This document shows positions 1 to 8,610 of a stretch of 64,000 bases of DNA, piece by piece. The translations under genes were made by a program, and so were the position numbers. Under the pieces are notes generated by a model. The model saw nothing but the letters and a program-made list of their open reading frames with translations, was not told the origin of the DNA and made no database searches. The first letter of the stretch is position 1, and every line of letters begins with the position of its first letter. The DNA is from Leisingera coralii (GTDB lineage: Bacteria; Pseudomonadota; Alphaproteobacteria; Rhodobacterales; Rhodobacteraceae): the NCBI RefSeq assembly GCF_049056525.1, contig NZ_JBHUPT010000001.1, forward strand, positions 1-64,000. Direction: 5' to 3'.

Positions 1-633
1 GCAGGATCAACGCCGAGATCGCTCGGGAACGAGGCGAAGGCCGCTGATAACGGCGAGTTTCCACACAGCCTCGGCAGCAAGAAGCCCTTTGCGGTCACTG
101 GCCACCAGGCAGGGCCTCGCAACTGCACAAGGCAATGAACAGCGCTAAGCGGACGCTTAACGTTCGGCAACAGCAAGACCGCTCAGCGGGAAAAAGCGGA
201 CTTGTGCTGCTGCGGCTACTACTGGCGCAGCATTCTTTCGCAGCGGCAGCCGTTCGAATGTTGCGACGTTGCGAAAGTCGATGGCGCGGGCCTACCTATA
301 TCCGAGACAGTACTTTCGCCGCAGTTTGGTCGGGCAGCCAACCTGCGGACGGAACCGCCATTCGGTTCTTGCCTCCCGATGGTTGCAGACAGCCCCAAAG
401 CAGTCACGCTGATCGACTCAGGCATTCGCTTAAGAAGCGACTCTTTTTGGAGCGTCGCCTCGAAGGCCGCCTTTGGCGACGGGCTCGACTAAACTTGTCG
501 AAAGTGCCCTATTCATGCAGATCCTCGTCGGGGGCTCGTCCACATTTCGTGTCTCCCAAAAGGCTTGTGAAAATTTCCTCTTCAATCTACGGTTGGATCA
601 GTACTGCTATTTGAAAACAGATGGGTATAGAGA
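1..633. other. Gene-free left flank of the protease island
   Basis: No reading frame here has a credible start, ribosome site and protein-like composition. The first 47 bases could be the last 14 codons of a plus-strand gene entering from outside the window (frame 3, ending in TGA at 45-47, reading RINAEIARERGEGR), but this is too short to support a call. The rest contains fragments such as AGCGGACTT near 196 that recur, in reverse complement, at about 4367-4375 on the other side of the island. This suggests worn intergenic sequence rather than a gene. No tRNA or terminator was recognised. Confidence 0.5.
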
Positions 634-1467
634 ATGTCAACCAAGGATGTCCTATTAACGACCGTTGCAGTTGCTCTTTGGGCGAACGCCAGTGTTGCCG
701 AACAAACTTTAGGAGAATTCGTCGCAACGGACCTGGAACGCATAAACAAAAGTTTGGAATTGTCTTCTAGTGAAGTTCTTTCCGCAACGGTCATGCTAGA
801 CGATGTGCCGGATGACGCTCCGGTTCCAGTCGCGGGCACACAGTTTTTCACACCTTGGAAGGGAACCGAAATCGAAAAGGTTTGGGTTATTGAAGGCGGG
901 CAGAAGGTCGAAAGATATTGGAAAGCCCTAAGCCCTGACGTATGGAGACGGGAACTTCAAAACAATTTTGTTCAGACAGAAATTACTGACAGAAAAACGG
1001 GCGCTGAATTTTCTATTCCTGCGGGACTTAATTTTTCTGCAAAGAAGGGAAACTTTCTTCTGACCTATCACAACTTTCGGTACAAATCCTATCCTTGCAC
1101 TACCACAAACCCGCACATTGGCGCCGTGATGGTCGGTGTGGGCGTGCGAATTGAAATCGATGCAAAGTTCAAGAACGGGTCATTCTCCATCGGACTTACC
1201 GAACTCGCTCTAACTGCAAGCAAGAACAAAGTAAACGGCACCATTCAGGCGGATCAGGTGGGGCTTGGCAACGCAAAAACCCTCACCCAAGTCGTTGGCG
1301 CAACTGGAAGTCAAGTTACCTACGAAGGATTGGTTGAGGCGAGTAAAGCATATGCCGTTGCCAACCAGGCTATGGAATACATGGTCGAATTGTCTAACCC
1401 TCAGGTCTTTGGTTTCATCGACAATGTCGAGCCAGGGGCGTGTTTGAAAGCCTTTCTTTCAAACTGA
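634..1467 (+). CDS. Exported protein of unknown function, first gene of the protease island
   Basis: A 277-residue protein that I do not recognise. The N-terminus (MSTKDVLLTTVAVALWANASVAEQ) has a short hydrophobic stretch ending in an A-S-V-A signal-peptidase-I-like site near residue 22, so export to the periplasm or beyond is likely. The mature part has two Cys (PCTT near residue 155 and GACLKAF at the C-terminus) that could form a disulfide, and an amphipathic, beta-rich central region. The ATG at 634 follows a weak purine stretch (GGGTATAGAG). The gene lies 70 bases upstream of the first trypsin-like protease, on the same strand and with the same AT-richer composition, so it may be a substrate, inhibitor, chaperone or partner of the proteases; that role is inference from position only. 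Confidence 0.75.
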   Translation: MSTKDVLLTTVAVALWANASVAEQTLGEFVATDLERINKSLELSSSEVLSATVMLDDVPDDAPVPVAGTQFFTPWKGTEIEKVWVIEGGQKVERYWKALSPDVWRRELQNNFVQTEITDRKTGAEFSIPAGLNFSAKKGNFLLTYHNFRYKSYPCTTTNPHIGAVMVGVGVRIEIDAKFKNGSFSIGLTELALTASKNKVNGTIQADQVGLGNAKTLTQVVGATGSQVTYEGLVEASKAYAVANQAMEYMVELSNPQVFGFIDNVEPGACLKAFLSN

Positions 1468-1549
1468 TGAGGCCATCAAAAGTTGCGCGGCCTGGAAGCG
1501 CGCTGCTGACAATTTCTTTGATGCCAATTGGGAAGATGTGAGAATTATA

Positions 1550-2539
1550 ATGCCAAAACTGCCTGCTTTATTGGTCACCCAAGTAGCCTTTGTTTTTTGG
1601 TCCCTTGGCCCTGCTCTGTCAGATACTCTGCTAATTACTGATGACATCCCAATCGAAGAACCTGTACCGCAAGCTGCCTACGACGACCCGGAAGAAACCA
1701 CCGAAGAAGAAATTCCCGAACCCGACCCCGGGTATACGGTCACTGTTTTTGAGAAAGCACCGAAGGGTTTGTTTTCGGGCGTAGCAAGGCTGCTTTACAA
1801 AAAGCAAGGTAGGTCAGGTGAATTTGGGTGCTCTGCCACATTGATTGCTCCGCAGATTCTCCTGACCGCTCAGCATTGCGTGCGCAATATTGACGGAAAA
1901 CTCCATAAATATATCAAGGCCAAATTTCCGAAGAGCAATTCTTCTGGCTCCCATACACAAGAGGTGAAACTGTCGAGTTCCAACACAGCTTTGCACATCG
2001 GGGGGTTAGAAAAAAGGACCGATGGAACACTGAGGTGGAGCCAGACAAGCGATCTAGCACTGGTGCGTTTGGAGAAACCAGTTCCAGATGCGGAAAACAG
2101 AATTATTCCGTTGCTTCAAAAATCCCAGATCAACAGTCACTCGCTAAAGATGTTCGTAGGGTATGGGATGCAATACATAAACTACCAGACTGAAAGGGTT
2201 GGGGGAAGTCGAGCATTAGGATGGATAACCAGCGATGTGGTTCCGATGAAAATTACGTCTGGAAACTATGCAAAACGATCCTTCCTTGTGGCTGGCGAAG
2301 CTGAGATTGGTGGAAATAAGGTGTCCGTGGCGTTGTGCAACGGCGATAGTGGAGGTCCGTTTTTGGTTGCGAATCCAGAACATCCATCATCAAGCGTTCT
2401 GATTGCAGGAGTAAACCACGCCGTTCTATACGGTTTAGCTCCAGAAGCATGCGCAAAGCCTGGTAACGTCAGCTACCTTGTCGGAATCTTGGGGAACATG
2501 GATTTTATCAATGCTGGAATTGAAAAACTTCAAAACTAG
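1550..2539 (+). CDS. Exported trypsin-like serine protease (family S1)
   Basis: About 329 residues. A hydrophobic signal peptide (MPKLPALLVTQVAFVFWSLG) is followed by an acidic, Pro/Glu-rich linker (EEPVPQAAYDDPEETTEEE) and a chymotrypsin-fold domain. The catalytic triad is visible as His109 in LTAQHC, Asp168 in SDLALVRL and Ser267 in NGDSGGPF. An Asp six residues before the catalytic Ser, the usual specificity site of trypsin, is not obvious (VALCNGDSGG), so substrate preference is open. Translation could also begin at a GTG at 1538; I prefer the ATG at 1550 because it starts the signal peptide cleanly. The 3' end overlaps the next protease gene, so the two are probably translated together in the periplasm-directed operon that starts at 634. 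Confidence 0.85.
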   Translation: MPKLPALLVTQVAFVFWSLGPALSDTLLITDDIPIEEPVPQAAYDDPEETTEEEIPEPDPGYTVTVFEKAPKGLFSGVARLLYKKQGRSGEFGCSATLIAPQILLTAQHCVRNIDGKLHKYIKAKFPKSNSSGSHTQEVKLSSSNTALHIGGLEKRTDGTLRWSQTSDLALVRLEKPVPDAENRIIPLLQKSQINSHSLKMFVGYGMQYINYQTERVGGSRALGWITSDVVPMKITSGNYAKRSFLVAGEAEIGGNKVSVALCNGDSGGPFLVANPEHPSSSVLIAGVNHAVLYGLAPEACAKPGNVSYLVGILGNMDFINAGIEKLQN

Positions 2540-4133
2540 AGTTTGCTTAGCAACGCTCATTTCGTTTTATGCCGCCGTTGGGCACGGCCAAAACATGATA
2601 CCAAGCGGCGGATCATTTGAAGGCAGCCATTCATTTCCGGGCCCCAGCACGTTTGGCAGTACGACCGACATGGGCTCATTTAGTGACCTGTTGGGGGCAG
2701 AAACGAGCGGAACCGGCGTTGACCTGCAAAGAGACTTTGGGAATTCCGTAAGTACCTTCAAGACCTTGCCAAATACAGCCGCAGACATTGCGCCAAATGC
2801 AATAGGCGACAATTGGTCCATTGAGGGATTAGATCTCACTTCAAATGACATCAAGGAACTTTTGAAGGATCATGGATCAGTATACGGACAAAAAAGCGCG
2901 AGCGATTGGTTGGCCGAAGGCCCAGACAGCGTGACAACCTGGCGGGATTTCGATGGTCGATCCGTTTCCTACGGCAACGACTTCGTTGAAGACGAAGAAC
3001 TTTGGGAAGACATTCAAGGCATCACCCCCTTTATTATGCCCGTTGGTCCTGATGGCAACACGCCATCAATTAATCCGGTGACTGGGACTTCCGTCGTACG
3101 AGATGGGGCGCTGGTACGCCTGCAGGACCCTACGAGCCTTGATTGGAACGGTGGTCTGCAAGGCGACACTAGTTGCTATCAACCGCCTGAAGTAGACAAA
3201 GAAGCCGTTGGGCGCTCAGTAAACTCCGCAAGACTGCAAACCGTCCTCCTCGCTTCCATGGGTAAAGTCATTAAACCAAGCGATGGCGGCGGTTTAGTGT
3301 ACCGTCACCAAACATGTTCTGCGGATGTAGCAATAAAGAAAGTACTGCATTGTTCGGGCATTGTTGAGCCTGGTGGGAAAACCGTCTGGACAGCAGCGCA
3401 CTGTCTAAGGAATGCAAAACTCGACCTTGTAGATGAAACTCTGAGGTCTTTGGGGATAGGCAGCGAGAAACCCTGCTCGGAAGACACCAAATTCAGAGCC
3501 ATTTCACTGCTTGGTTTGACACAGAGTGACTATGTTGTTTCTTCCAAGTACATGTCTTCTTGTGAGACAATTCAATTTTTCAGTCCGGATGTCGTTAGGG
3601 TCCGCCTGAAAGAACCCTTACCTTGGGCACCGGTGGACGATGTCGTTTTCAGCGCGTGGCGCTGGCCCGACCCAGGCGAGTTGAATAGCCTATTGAAGAG
3701 GGGAAGGCGCCTCTTTGGTTCCGGTTACCCACACACACCAGTTTTGATGGACATTTCTGGAGGGCGCCTGATGGGCATGGAACACTGTGTGGAGACCTTG
3801 GCCGGGCTCATGGGCTACTACGACGTCGGCTCGACTGATGCAGAGCGAAAGGCAGGAATTTCCAAGCTCAAGTCTGAGATTGGCAACAACGCGGAGACCT
3901 TCGGCGGTTTCGGTTGCACAAGCCTCGACACCCGAGTTGGAGGCTCTGGCGGCCCTGTTTTTGCCCTGGACGACGACGGCAAATCGCTGATCCTGATTGG
4001 ATTGGTCAGCGGCGCTTCATGGACCGATTTCGACATGGAGTGCATTGGTGAACTCGACAACCCACTTCAGGAACAATGCGGAGTTGCGCCAACTGGCAGG
4101 CTTAATGTGTTTACGCTTCTCCCTAGTAGGTGA
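2511..4133 (+). CDS. Large exported trypsin-like serine protease with a novel N-terminal region
   Basis: About 540 residues from the ATG at 2511, which starts a signal peptide (TRVCLATLISFYAAVGHG); an in-frame ATG at 2478 lies deep inside the upstream gene and is less likely. The first ~240 mature residues are Gly/Ser/Asp-rich, match no domain I know, and could be a propeptide, inhibitor or binding region. The protease domain has His297 in WTAAHC, Asp360 in SPDVVRVRL and Ser479 in VGGSGGPVF, spaced as in family S1. Several Cys (TSCYQ, QTCSAD, LHCSG, KPCSED, SSCET, HCVET, GFGCTS, MECIG, EQCG) suggest many disulfides and an oxidising location. The start overlaps the preceding gene by 29 bases. 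No terminator was seen after the stop. Confidence 0.82.
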   Translation: MLELKNFKTRVCLATLISFYAAVGHGQNMIPSGGSFEGSHSFPGPSTFGSTTDMGSFSDLLGAETSGTGVDLQRDFGNSVSTFKTLPNTAADIAPNAIGDNWSIEGLDLTSNDIKELLKDHGSVYGQKSASDWLAEGPDSVTTWRDFDGRSVSYGNDFVEDEELWEDIQGITPFIMPVGPDGNTPSINPVTGTSVVRDGALVRLQDPTSLDWNGGLQGDTSCYQPPEVDKEAVGRSVNSARLQTVLLASMGKVIKPSDGGGLVYRHQTCSADVAIKKVLHCSGIVEPGGKTVWTAAHCLRNAKLDLVDETLRSLGIGSEKPCSEDTKFRAISLLGLTQSDYVVSSKYMSSCETIQFFSPDVVRVRLKEPLPWAPVDDVVFSAWRWPDPGELNSLLKRGRRLFGSGYPHTPVLMDISGGRLMGMEHCVETLAGLMGYYDVGSTDAERKAGISKLKSEIGNNAETFGGFGCTSLDTRVGGSGGPVFALDDDGKSLILIGLVSGASWTDFDMECIGELDNPLQEQCGVAPTGRLNVFTLLPSR

Positions 4134-4802
4134 GCGTCGCACAGGATTTTGTGCTTGAAGCCTGGCGTCGGCAGAGGTCTTTTGTCAACGGGTCGTATAA
4201 CTTACGAGAGAGTTTGGCTCATCTCGTCGCGCTGAAAACTGACGGGCGTGTCGGGGCCTATCCAGGGATTCACCACAATGCTGAGGTTCGCATGTGCAGC
4301 AGATCGCAAACTTTACAAAGCTGCCGTTGCTGTAAGCCAATGCTGCTGGCGCGGCGAGTGTCCGCAAAGTCCGCTCAGCAACCTTTAGGTCGACGGGCCC
4401 CGAACGCTCGTGTTGTTACTCTGATCCCCTGGTGGGCTTGCTAAGGTTTGCTTGGCAACCGACCACGGCCAGGTGCTCTGAGAAGGCGCCAAACAGTCGT
4501 GGTGCGGCGGGAAACTCCATCTCACCCTATAGGGCGTCCTGAGCGCCCTATAGGGCCTGCATTGCGCCTGGAACCCTTAACCCACCGACAATCCACAGTT
4601 CGCCCCGCTCATGGCGAGTACAGCAGCCGGAACAGAAGTCACAAAAATCCAGTAGAGCAAGAAACCCAGCTGTCAACTCAAGCAGGAGATTTTCGCAGCC
4701 TTCGGCTTCCACTTCTTCCTTAGCGTGTGCGAGAACCAAAACTATGGGCAACTTGCGCAAAAGTATGGGTCAAAACACGCTTTTGGGCGATCCTACATGG
4801 TA
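4134..4802. other. Gene-free region between the protease island and the gyrB 3' end
   Basis: About 670 bases lie between two converging genes (protease on plus, gyrB on minus). The open frames here are short and compositionally like shadows, and none has a ribosome site. The notable structure is a 12-bp perfect inverted repeat at 4524-4554, listed separately. A run near 4360-4385 (GTCCGCAAAGTCCGCTCAGC) resembles, in reverse complement, material at about 187-205 left of the island. No canonical terminator for gyrB or for the protease gene was found. Confidence 0.5.
4524..4554. repeat. Perfect 12-bp inverted repeat made of two CCCTATAGGG palindromes
   Basis: CCCTATAGGGCG (4524-4535), a 7-base spacer, then CGCCCTATAGGG (4543-4554). 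Each arm contains the 10-bp palindrome CCCTATAGGG, so the site is both an inverted repeat and a direct repeat of a palindrome with a 21-base period. There is no adjacent T-tract, which argues against a simple intrinsic terminator. It could be a protein-binding or recombination site; function unknown. Confidence 0.8.
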
Positions 4803-7220
4803 TCAGAAGTCCAGGTTTTCGACGCTGAGGGCGTTCTTCTGGATGAATTCCCGGCGGGGCTCCACAACATCCCCCATCAGCTTGGTGAACAGGTCATCCG
4901 CCTCGACCATGTCGTCGATGCGGACCTGCAGCAGCGTGCGCGCATCCGGGTCCAGGGTGGTTTCCCACAACTGGTCCGGATTCATTTCGCCCAGGCCCTT
5001 GTAGCGCTGCAGGGTGAGACCCTTCTCGCCCTCTTCCAGAATCGCCTGCAACAGACCAAGCGGCCCGTGAATGATCTGGCTGCGGTCGCGGCGGACCAGC
5101 TGGGCGGTGGTGCCGTAGACTTCCTGCAGGCTCTTGGTGAAGCTGCCGGTCTTGCGGGCCTCGCCGGAGCGCAGCATCGGGCCGTCCAGGGTGCGCACTT
5201 CCTCCACCCCGCGCAGGATACGGGCCAGTCGGATGCCGTGGTCCTGGGTGATCCGGCCCTGCCAGCCGCGCTCATACTCCAGCGCGATGGCGTCGAGGCG
5301 GGCCGCCACCTTGTCGGCAACACCCTGCAGGTCGGCATCCACCGCGCCGGGAACAAAGGCACCGGCCACCGCGGCCTGCTCCAGAATGTGGCGCGGGTAG
5401 TGGGTCGGGAAGGCATCCAGAACACGCTTGAGCTGGCGCGCCTCATCCACCACGCGGGTCAGGTCGGCGCCGGCGATCTCGGACCCGTCGCCCAGTTTCA
5501 GCAACGCGCCGTCGACGCCCTGGTTGATCAGGTAATCGTCCAGCGCCGCCTGGTCCTTGAGGTAGACCTCCGACTTGCCGCGCGCGACCTTATAGAGCGG
5601 CGGCTGCGCGATGTAGAGGTAGCCACCCTCGATCAGCTCCGGCATCTGCCGGTAGAAGAAGGTCAGCAGCAGGGTGCGGATGTGGGCGCCGTCGACGTCG
5701 GCGTCGGTCATGATGACGATCTTGTGGTAGCGCAGCTTGGAGATGTCGAACTCATCCCGGCCGATGCCGGTGCCCAGCGCCATCACCAGGTTGCCGATCT
5801 CCTGGGAGGACAGCATCCGGTCGAACCGCGCCCGTTCCACGTTCAGGATCTTGCCGCGCAGGGGCAGGATCGCCTGGGTCATCCGGTCCCGGCCCGTCTG
5901 GGCGGAGCCGCCGGCCGAGTCCCCCTCAACCAGGAAGACTTCGGTCTTGGAGGGGTCTTTCTCGGAGCAGTCCTTCAGCTTGCCGGCCAGGTAGTTCACG
6001 TCCATCGCGGTCTTGCGGCGGGTCAGCTCGCGCGCCTTGCGGGCGGCCTCTCGGGCCAGCGCGGCCTCGACGATCTTGCCGACGATCTGCTTAGCCTGGT
6101 TGGGGTTTTCCTCGAACCATTCGGCCAGCTTTTCGCCCATCAGGCTTTCGACCACCGGACGCACCTCGGAGGATACCAGCTTGTCCTTGGTCTGGCTGGA
6201 GAATTTCGGGTCCGGCACCTTGACCGACAAAACACAGGTCAGCCCTTCGCGGGCGTCGTCACCGGTGAAGGAGACCTTCTCCTTCTTGGCGATGCCCGAA
6301 GTCTGCGCGTAGTTGTTGATGGTCCGGGTCAGCGCGCCGCGGAAGCCCGCCACATGGGTGCCTCCGTCGCGTTGCGGAATGTTGTTGGTGAAGGGCAGCA
6401 CCGTCTCGTGGTAGCTGTCGTTCCACCACATCGCGATCTCGACGCCGATGTCGTCCTTTTCCCCCACGATGTAGACCGGAGCCTCCATCACCGGGGTCTT
6501 GTGCCGGTCAAGGTATTTGACGAACTCCTTGACGCCGCCCTCGTAGAAGAGCTCAGCCGTCAGTTTCTCTGCCGGACGTTCATCTTCCAGAATGATCCGC
6601 ACGCCGGAATTCAGGAAGGCCAGTTCGCGCAGGCGTTTTTCCAGCGTCTCGAAAGAATATTCCAGGTTCGAGAAGGTGTCGGTCGACGCCATGAACCGGA
6701 CCTCGGTGCCGGTCTGGTCGCCGCACTCTCCGACCACTTCCAGATGCTTGACGGTATCGCCGCGCTCAAACCGGGCCACATGCTCCTTGCCGTTGCGCCA
6801 GATGCGCAGTTCCAGCCAGTCGGACAAGGCGTTCACCACCGACACACCCACACCGTGCAAACCGCCGGAGACCTTGTAGGAGTTCGAGTCAAACTTACCG
6901 CCGGCGTGCAGCTGGGTCATGATGACCTCGGCTGCGGACACACCTTCCTCGGCATGGATATCCACCGGGATACCGCGGCCGTTGTCGCTAACCGAGACAC
7001 TGGAATCGGCATGGATTTTCACGGTCACATGGTCGGCATGGCCCGCCAGCGCCTCGTCGATGCCGTTGTCCACGACCTCATACACCATGTGGTGCAGGCC
7101 CGAGCCGTCATCCGTGTCCCCGATGTACATGCCAGGGCGTTTGCGAACCGCCTCCAACCCCTTGAGAACCTTGATGGAATCCGCGCCATATTCTGCGGGG
7201 GCCTGCTCGTTTCCGGACAT
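4803..7220 (-). CDS. gyrB: DNA gyrase subunit B
   Basis: An 805-residue ATPase subunit of DNA gyrase, which introduces negative supercoils with GyrA in the cytoplasm. Seen in order: the GHKL ATPase site (VVDNGIDEAL, DNGRGIPV, GGLHGVGVSVVNAL), the transducer domain (QRDGGTHVAGF), and the TOPRIM domain with the metal-binding EGDSAGGSA and DADVDGAHI motifs. The C-terminal tail carries QRYKGLGEMN. Length and motif order are typical of type IIA GyrB. The start MSGNEQAPAEYGADSIKVL precedes the conserved KGLEAVRKRPGMYIG segment directly. It is on the same strand as recF and dnaN but separated from them by about 2 kb of accessory genes. A very long frame on the opposite strand is a GC-bias shadow. 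Confidence 0.97.
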   Translation of the reverse strand: MSGNEQAPAEYGADSIKVLKGLEAVRKRPGMYIGDTDDGSGLHHMVYEVVDNGIDEALAGHADHVTVKIHADSSVSVSDNGRGIPVDIHAEEGVSAAEVIMTQLHAGGKFDSNSYKVSGGLHGVGVSVVNALSDWLELRIWRNGKEHVARFERGDTVKHLEVVGECGDQTGTEVRFMASTDTFSNLEYSFETLEKRLRELAFLNSGVRIILEDERPAEKLTAELFYEGGVKEFVKYLDRHKTPVMEAPVYIVGEKDDIGVEIAMWWNDSYHETVLPFTNNIPQRDGGTHVAGFRGALTRTINNYAQTSGIAKKEKVSFTGDDAREGLTCVLSVKVPDPKFSSQTKDKLVSSEVRPVVESLMGEKLAEWFEENPNQAKQIVGKIVEAALAREAARKARELTRRKTAMDVNYLAGKLKDCSEKDPSKTEVFLVEGDSAGGSAQTGRDRMTQAILPLRGKILNVERARFDRMLSSQEIGNLVMALGTGIGRDEFDISKLRYHKIVIMTDADVDGAHIRTLLLTFFYRQMPELIEGGYLYIAQPPLYKVARGKSEVYLKDQAALDDYLINQGVDGALLKLGDGSEIAGADLTRVVDEARQLKRVLDAFPTHYPRHILEQAAVAGAFVPGAVDADLQGVADKVAARLDAIALEYERGWQGRITQDHGIRLARILRGVEEVRTLDGPMLRSGEARKTGSFTKSLQEVYGTTAQLVRRDRSQIIHGPLGLLQAILEEGEKGLTLQRYKGLGEMNPDQLWETTLDPDARTLLQVRIDDMVEADDLFTKLMGDVVEPRREFIQKNALSVENLDF

Positions 7221-7305
7221 TCACATCTTCCTGTCTTAGCTTCGGGATTTTATACGAAACCTGACCGGGAATGTCACGCGCAAGCCCCCTTTTTTCTTGG
7301 CAGAA

Positions 7306-7899
7306 TCAAGCCGCTTTGGCCCCCAGACCGCCCGCCGTTCTGAGCCAGGTTTCGACCTTGGCCTGCGGCGCATCCGAGGCCGGCGCAAAAGTGGTGAACC
7401 GCGTGGGTTTGATACCGACAAAGCCGAGGATCTGGCGGCTGATGAAATTCTTCACCGCATTGCCGTAAAACAAACGCAGCCACAGCGCAGGGGTGTCCGA
7501 AGTCAGCAGAACCCGGGCGGTCTTGCCCGTCAGCATCGGCGCCGGCACACCCATGAAATTGACGTTGCGGGTGTCAAAGGCACGCCCCGGCAGCAGGGCC
7601 CGGTCGAACACCGCCTTCAGCTTGGCCGGCACCGCGCCCCACCACAGCGGTGAAGACATCACCACATGCTCCGCCCATTCCAGATCCTCCAGAAAGGCGG
7701 CCAGATCCGGCTCCAACGGCTTCGGGTCCTTATACCCGCTCTGGCCATAATCCATGTCGAACTGCATCTGCGAAATGTCATGGCAGCGCACTTGGTGGCC
7801 GTTTTCCTCAGCCGCGGCCTGGTAGGCGGCGCAAAGGGATTTCGACAGCGAGGTTTGGCCGGGGTGGCCGTTCAGGATCAGGATTTTCCGGGAAGACAT
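7306..7899 (-). CDS. NAD(P)H-dependent oxidoreductase, flavodoxin_2 (quinone reductase/KefF-MdaB type)
   Basis: A 197-residue flavodoxin-fold protein. The N-terminal beta strand and phosphate-binding loop (KILILNGHPGQTSLSKSL) bind FMN or FAD, and the central SSPLWWGAVPAKLKAVFDR segment is characteristic of the NQO1/MdaB/KefF group. Such enzymes carry out two-electron reduction of quinones or other electrophiles. It is transcribed divergently from the adjacent TetR gene, and the 108-base intergenic region holds three near-identical palindromes, so it is the probable target of that repressor. An electrophile- or quinone-stress role is inferred from this arrangement. Confidence 0.88.
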   Translation of the reverse strand: MSSRKILILNGHPGQTSLSKSLCAAYQAAAEENGHQVRCHDISQMQFDMDYGQSGYKDPKPLEPDLAAFLEDLEWAEHVVMSSPLWWGAVPAKLKAVFDRALLPGRAFDTRNVNFMGVPAPMLTGKTARVLLTSDTPALWLRLFYGNAVKNFISRQILGFVGIKPTRFTTFAPASDAPQAKVETWLRTAGGLGAKAA

Positions 7900-7920
7900 T
7901 TGGAGCTCCGCAAGTTAAGT

Positions 7921-7983
7921 TGACCATGGTCACTTTATTGAATCAAAAATGACCGCGGTCAATTATAAAAGTGACCGCGGTCA
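7921..7983. promoter_or_regulatory. Three palindromic operator sites between the quinone reductase and tetR genes
   Basis: Three 12-bp palindromes: TGACCATGGTCA at 7921-7932, TGACCGCGGTCA at 7950-7961 and TGACCGCGGTCA at 7972-7983. All keep the half-site TGACC with a 2-base centre. Start-to-start spacing is 29 and 22 bases, so sites two and three lie on roughly the same helix face. Placement between divergent genes, one a TetR regulator, is the classic layout for autoregulation plus repression of the neighbour. Confidence 0.88.
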
Positions 7984-8007
7984 ATAACGAGATCGTGAGG
8001 CTGAGAC

Positions 8008-8601
8008 ATGACACGTGCACCCCAGAAGCGGCGGCTGGAAACGCGGGCAAAGCTGCTGGAGGTGGCAGCGGCCATCGTGCGGGAGCAAGGCTACAGCGGC
8101 CTGCGGGTCGAAGACGTGGTCGCCCGGGCCGGAGTGGCCAAGGGCACCCTGTTTTCCCACTTCAAGGACAAGGACGGGCTTCTGGCAGTCCTGATCGGCG
8201 CGGAGGTGACGCGCCTGCTCGACGGGATGGAGGCTGGCGCCCCCCCCGCTGACGTTGCCGCCCTGACCGCCCGGCTGGCGCCGCATCTGGATTATGTTGC
8301 CCAGGACCGGGTGATCTTTGACCTGCTGCTGCGCTACTCCGGCACCACGGCCGCGGAACCGGACGAAGTGGTGGCGGCAAGCTTCATCCGGCAGGTCACC
8401 ATGCTGACAGGCTGGCTGCAAACTCTGCAGGCAACGGGCAAGGCCCGCAAGGACCAGCCGCCGGAACTGCTGGCAGAGGGCATCCAGGGCTTCCTCAACC
8501 ATGTGCTGGGGGTGTGGTTCTGCGCCGAACACAAAAACGACGCGTCACCGGCCGAGGCGCTCGAACCCTATCTGCGGGCCTGGCTTCTGCCGCCTGGCTA
8601 A
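8008..8601 (+). CDS. TetR/AcrR-family transcriptional repressor
   Basis: A 197-residue regulator. The N-terminal ~60 residues form the TetR helix-turn-helix (RAKLLEVAAAIVREQGYSGL, then VEDVVARAGVAKGTLFSHFK), and the rest is a helical ligand-binding and dimerisation domain. The ATG at 8008 is the first in frame after a purine-rich GATCGTGAGGCTGAG. It most likely binds the three palindromes just upstream and controls itself and the divergent flavodoxin-fold reductase. The ligand is unknown. The 3' end is 9 bases from the end of the convergent LysE gene. Confidence 0.9.
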   Translation: MTRAPQKRRLETRAKLLEVAAAIVREQGYSGLRVEDVVARAGVAKGTLFSHFKDKDGLLAVLIGAEVTRLLDGMEAGAPPADVAALTARLAPHLDYVAQDRVIFDLLLRYSGTTAAEPDEVVAASFIRQVTMLTGWLQTLQATGKARKDQPPELLAEGIQGFLNHVLGVWFCAEHKNDASPAEALEPYLRAWLLPPG

Positions 8602-8610
8602 GGTCAGCGC

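Noticed and set aside
135..614. Open frames of 60-160 codons left of the island
   Set aside because: Several overlapping frames of similar quality on both strands, no start signals and Arg/Ser-rich composition; none stands out.
4130..4444. A 104-codon frame after the second protease
   Set aside because: No ribosome site, no recognisable features, Arg/Cys-rich composition, and it lies in sequence resembling worn intergenic debris.
4725..7343. An 872-codon open frame opposite gyrB
   Set aside because: It mirrors gyrB almost exactly, starts and ends in its flanks, has shadow-like composition rich in Gly/Gln/His/Val, and has no family features. It is a GC-bias antisense artefact.
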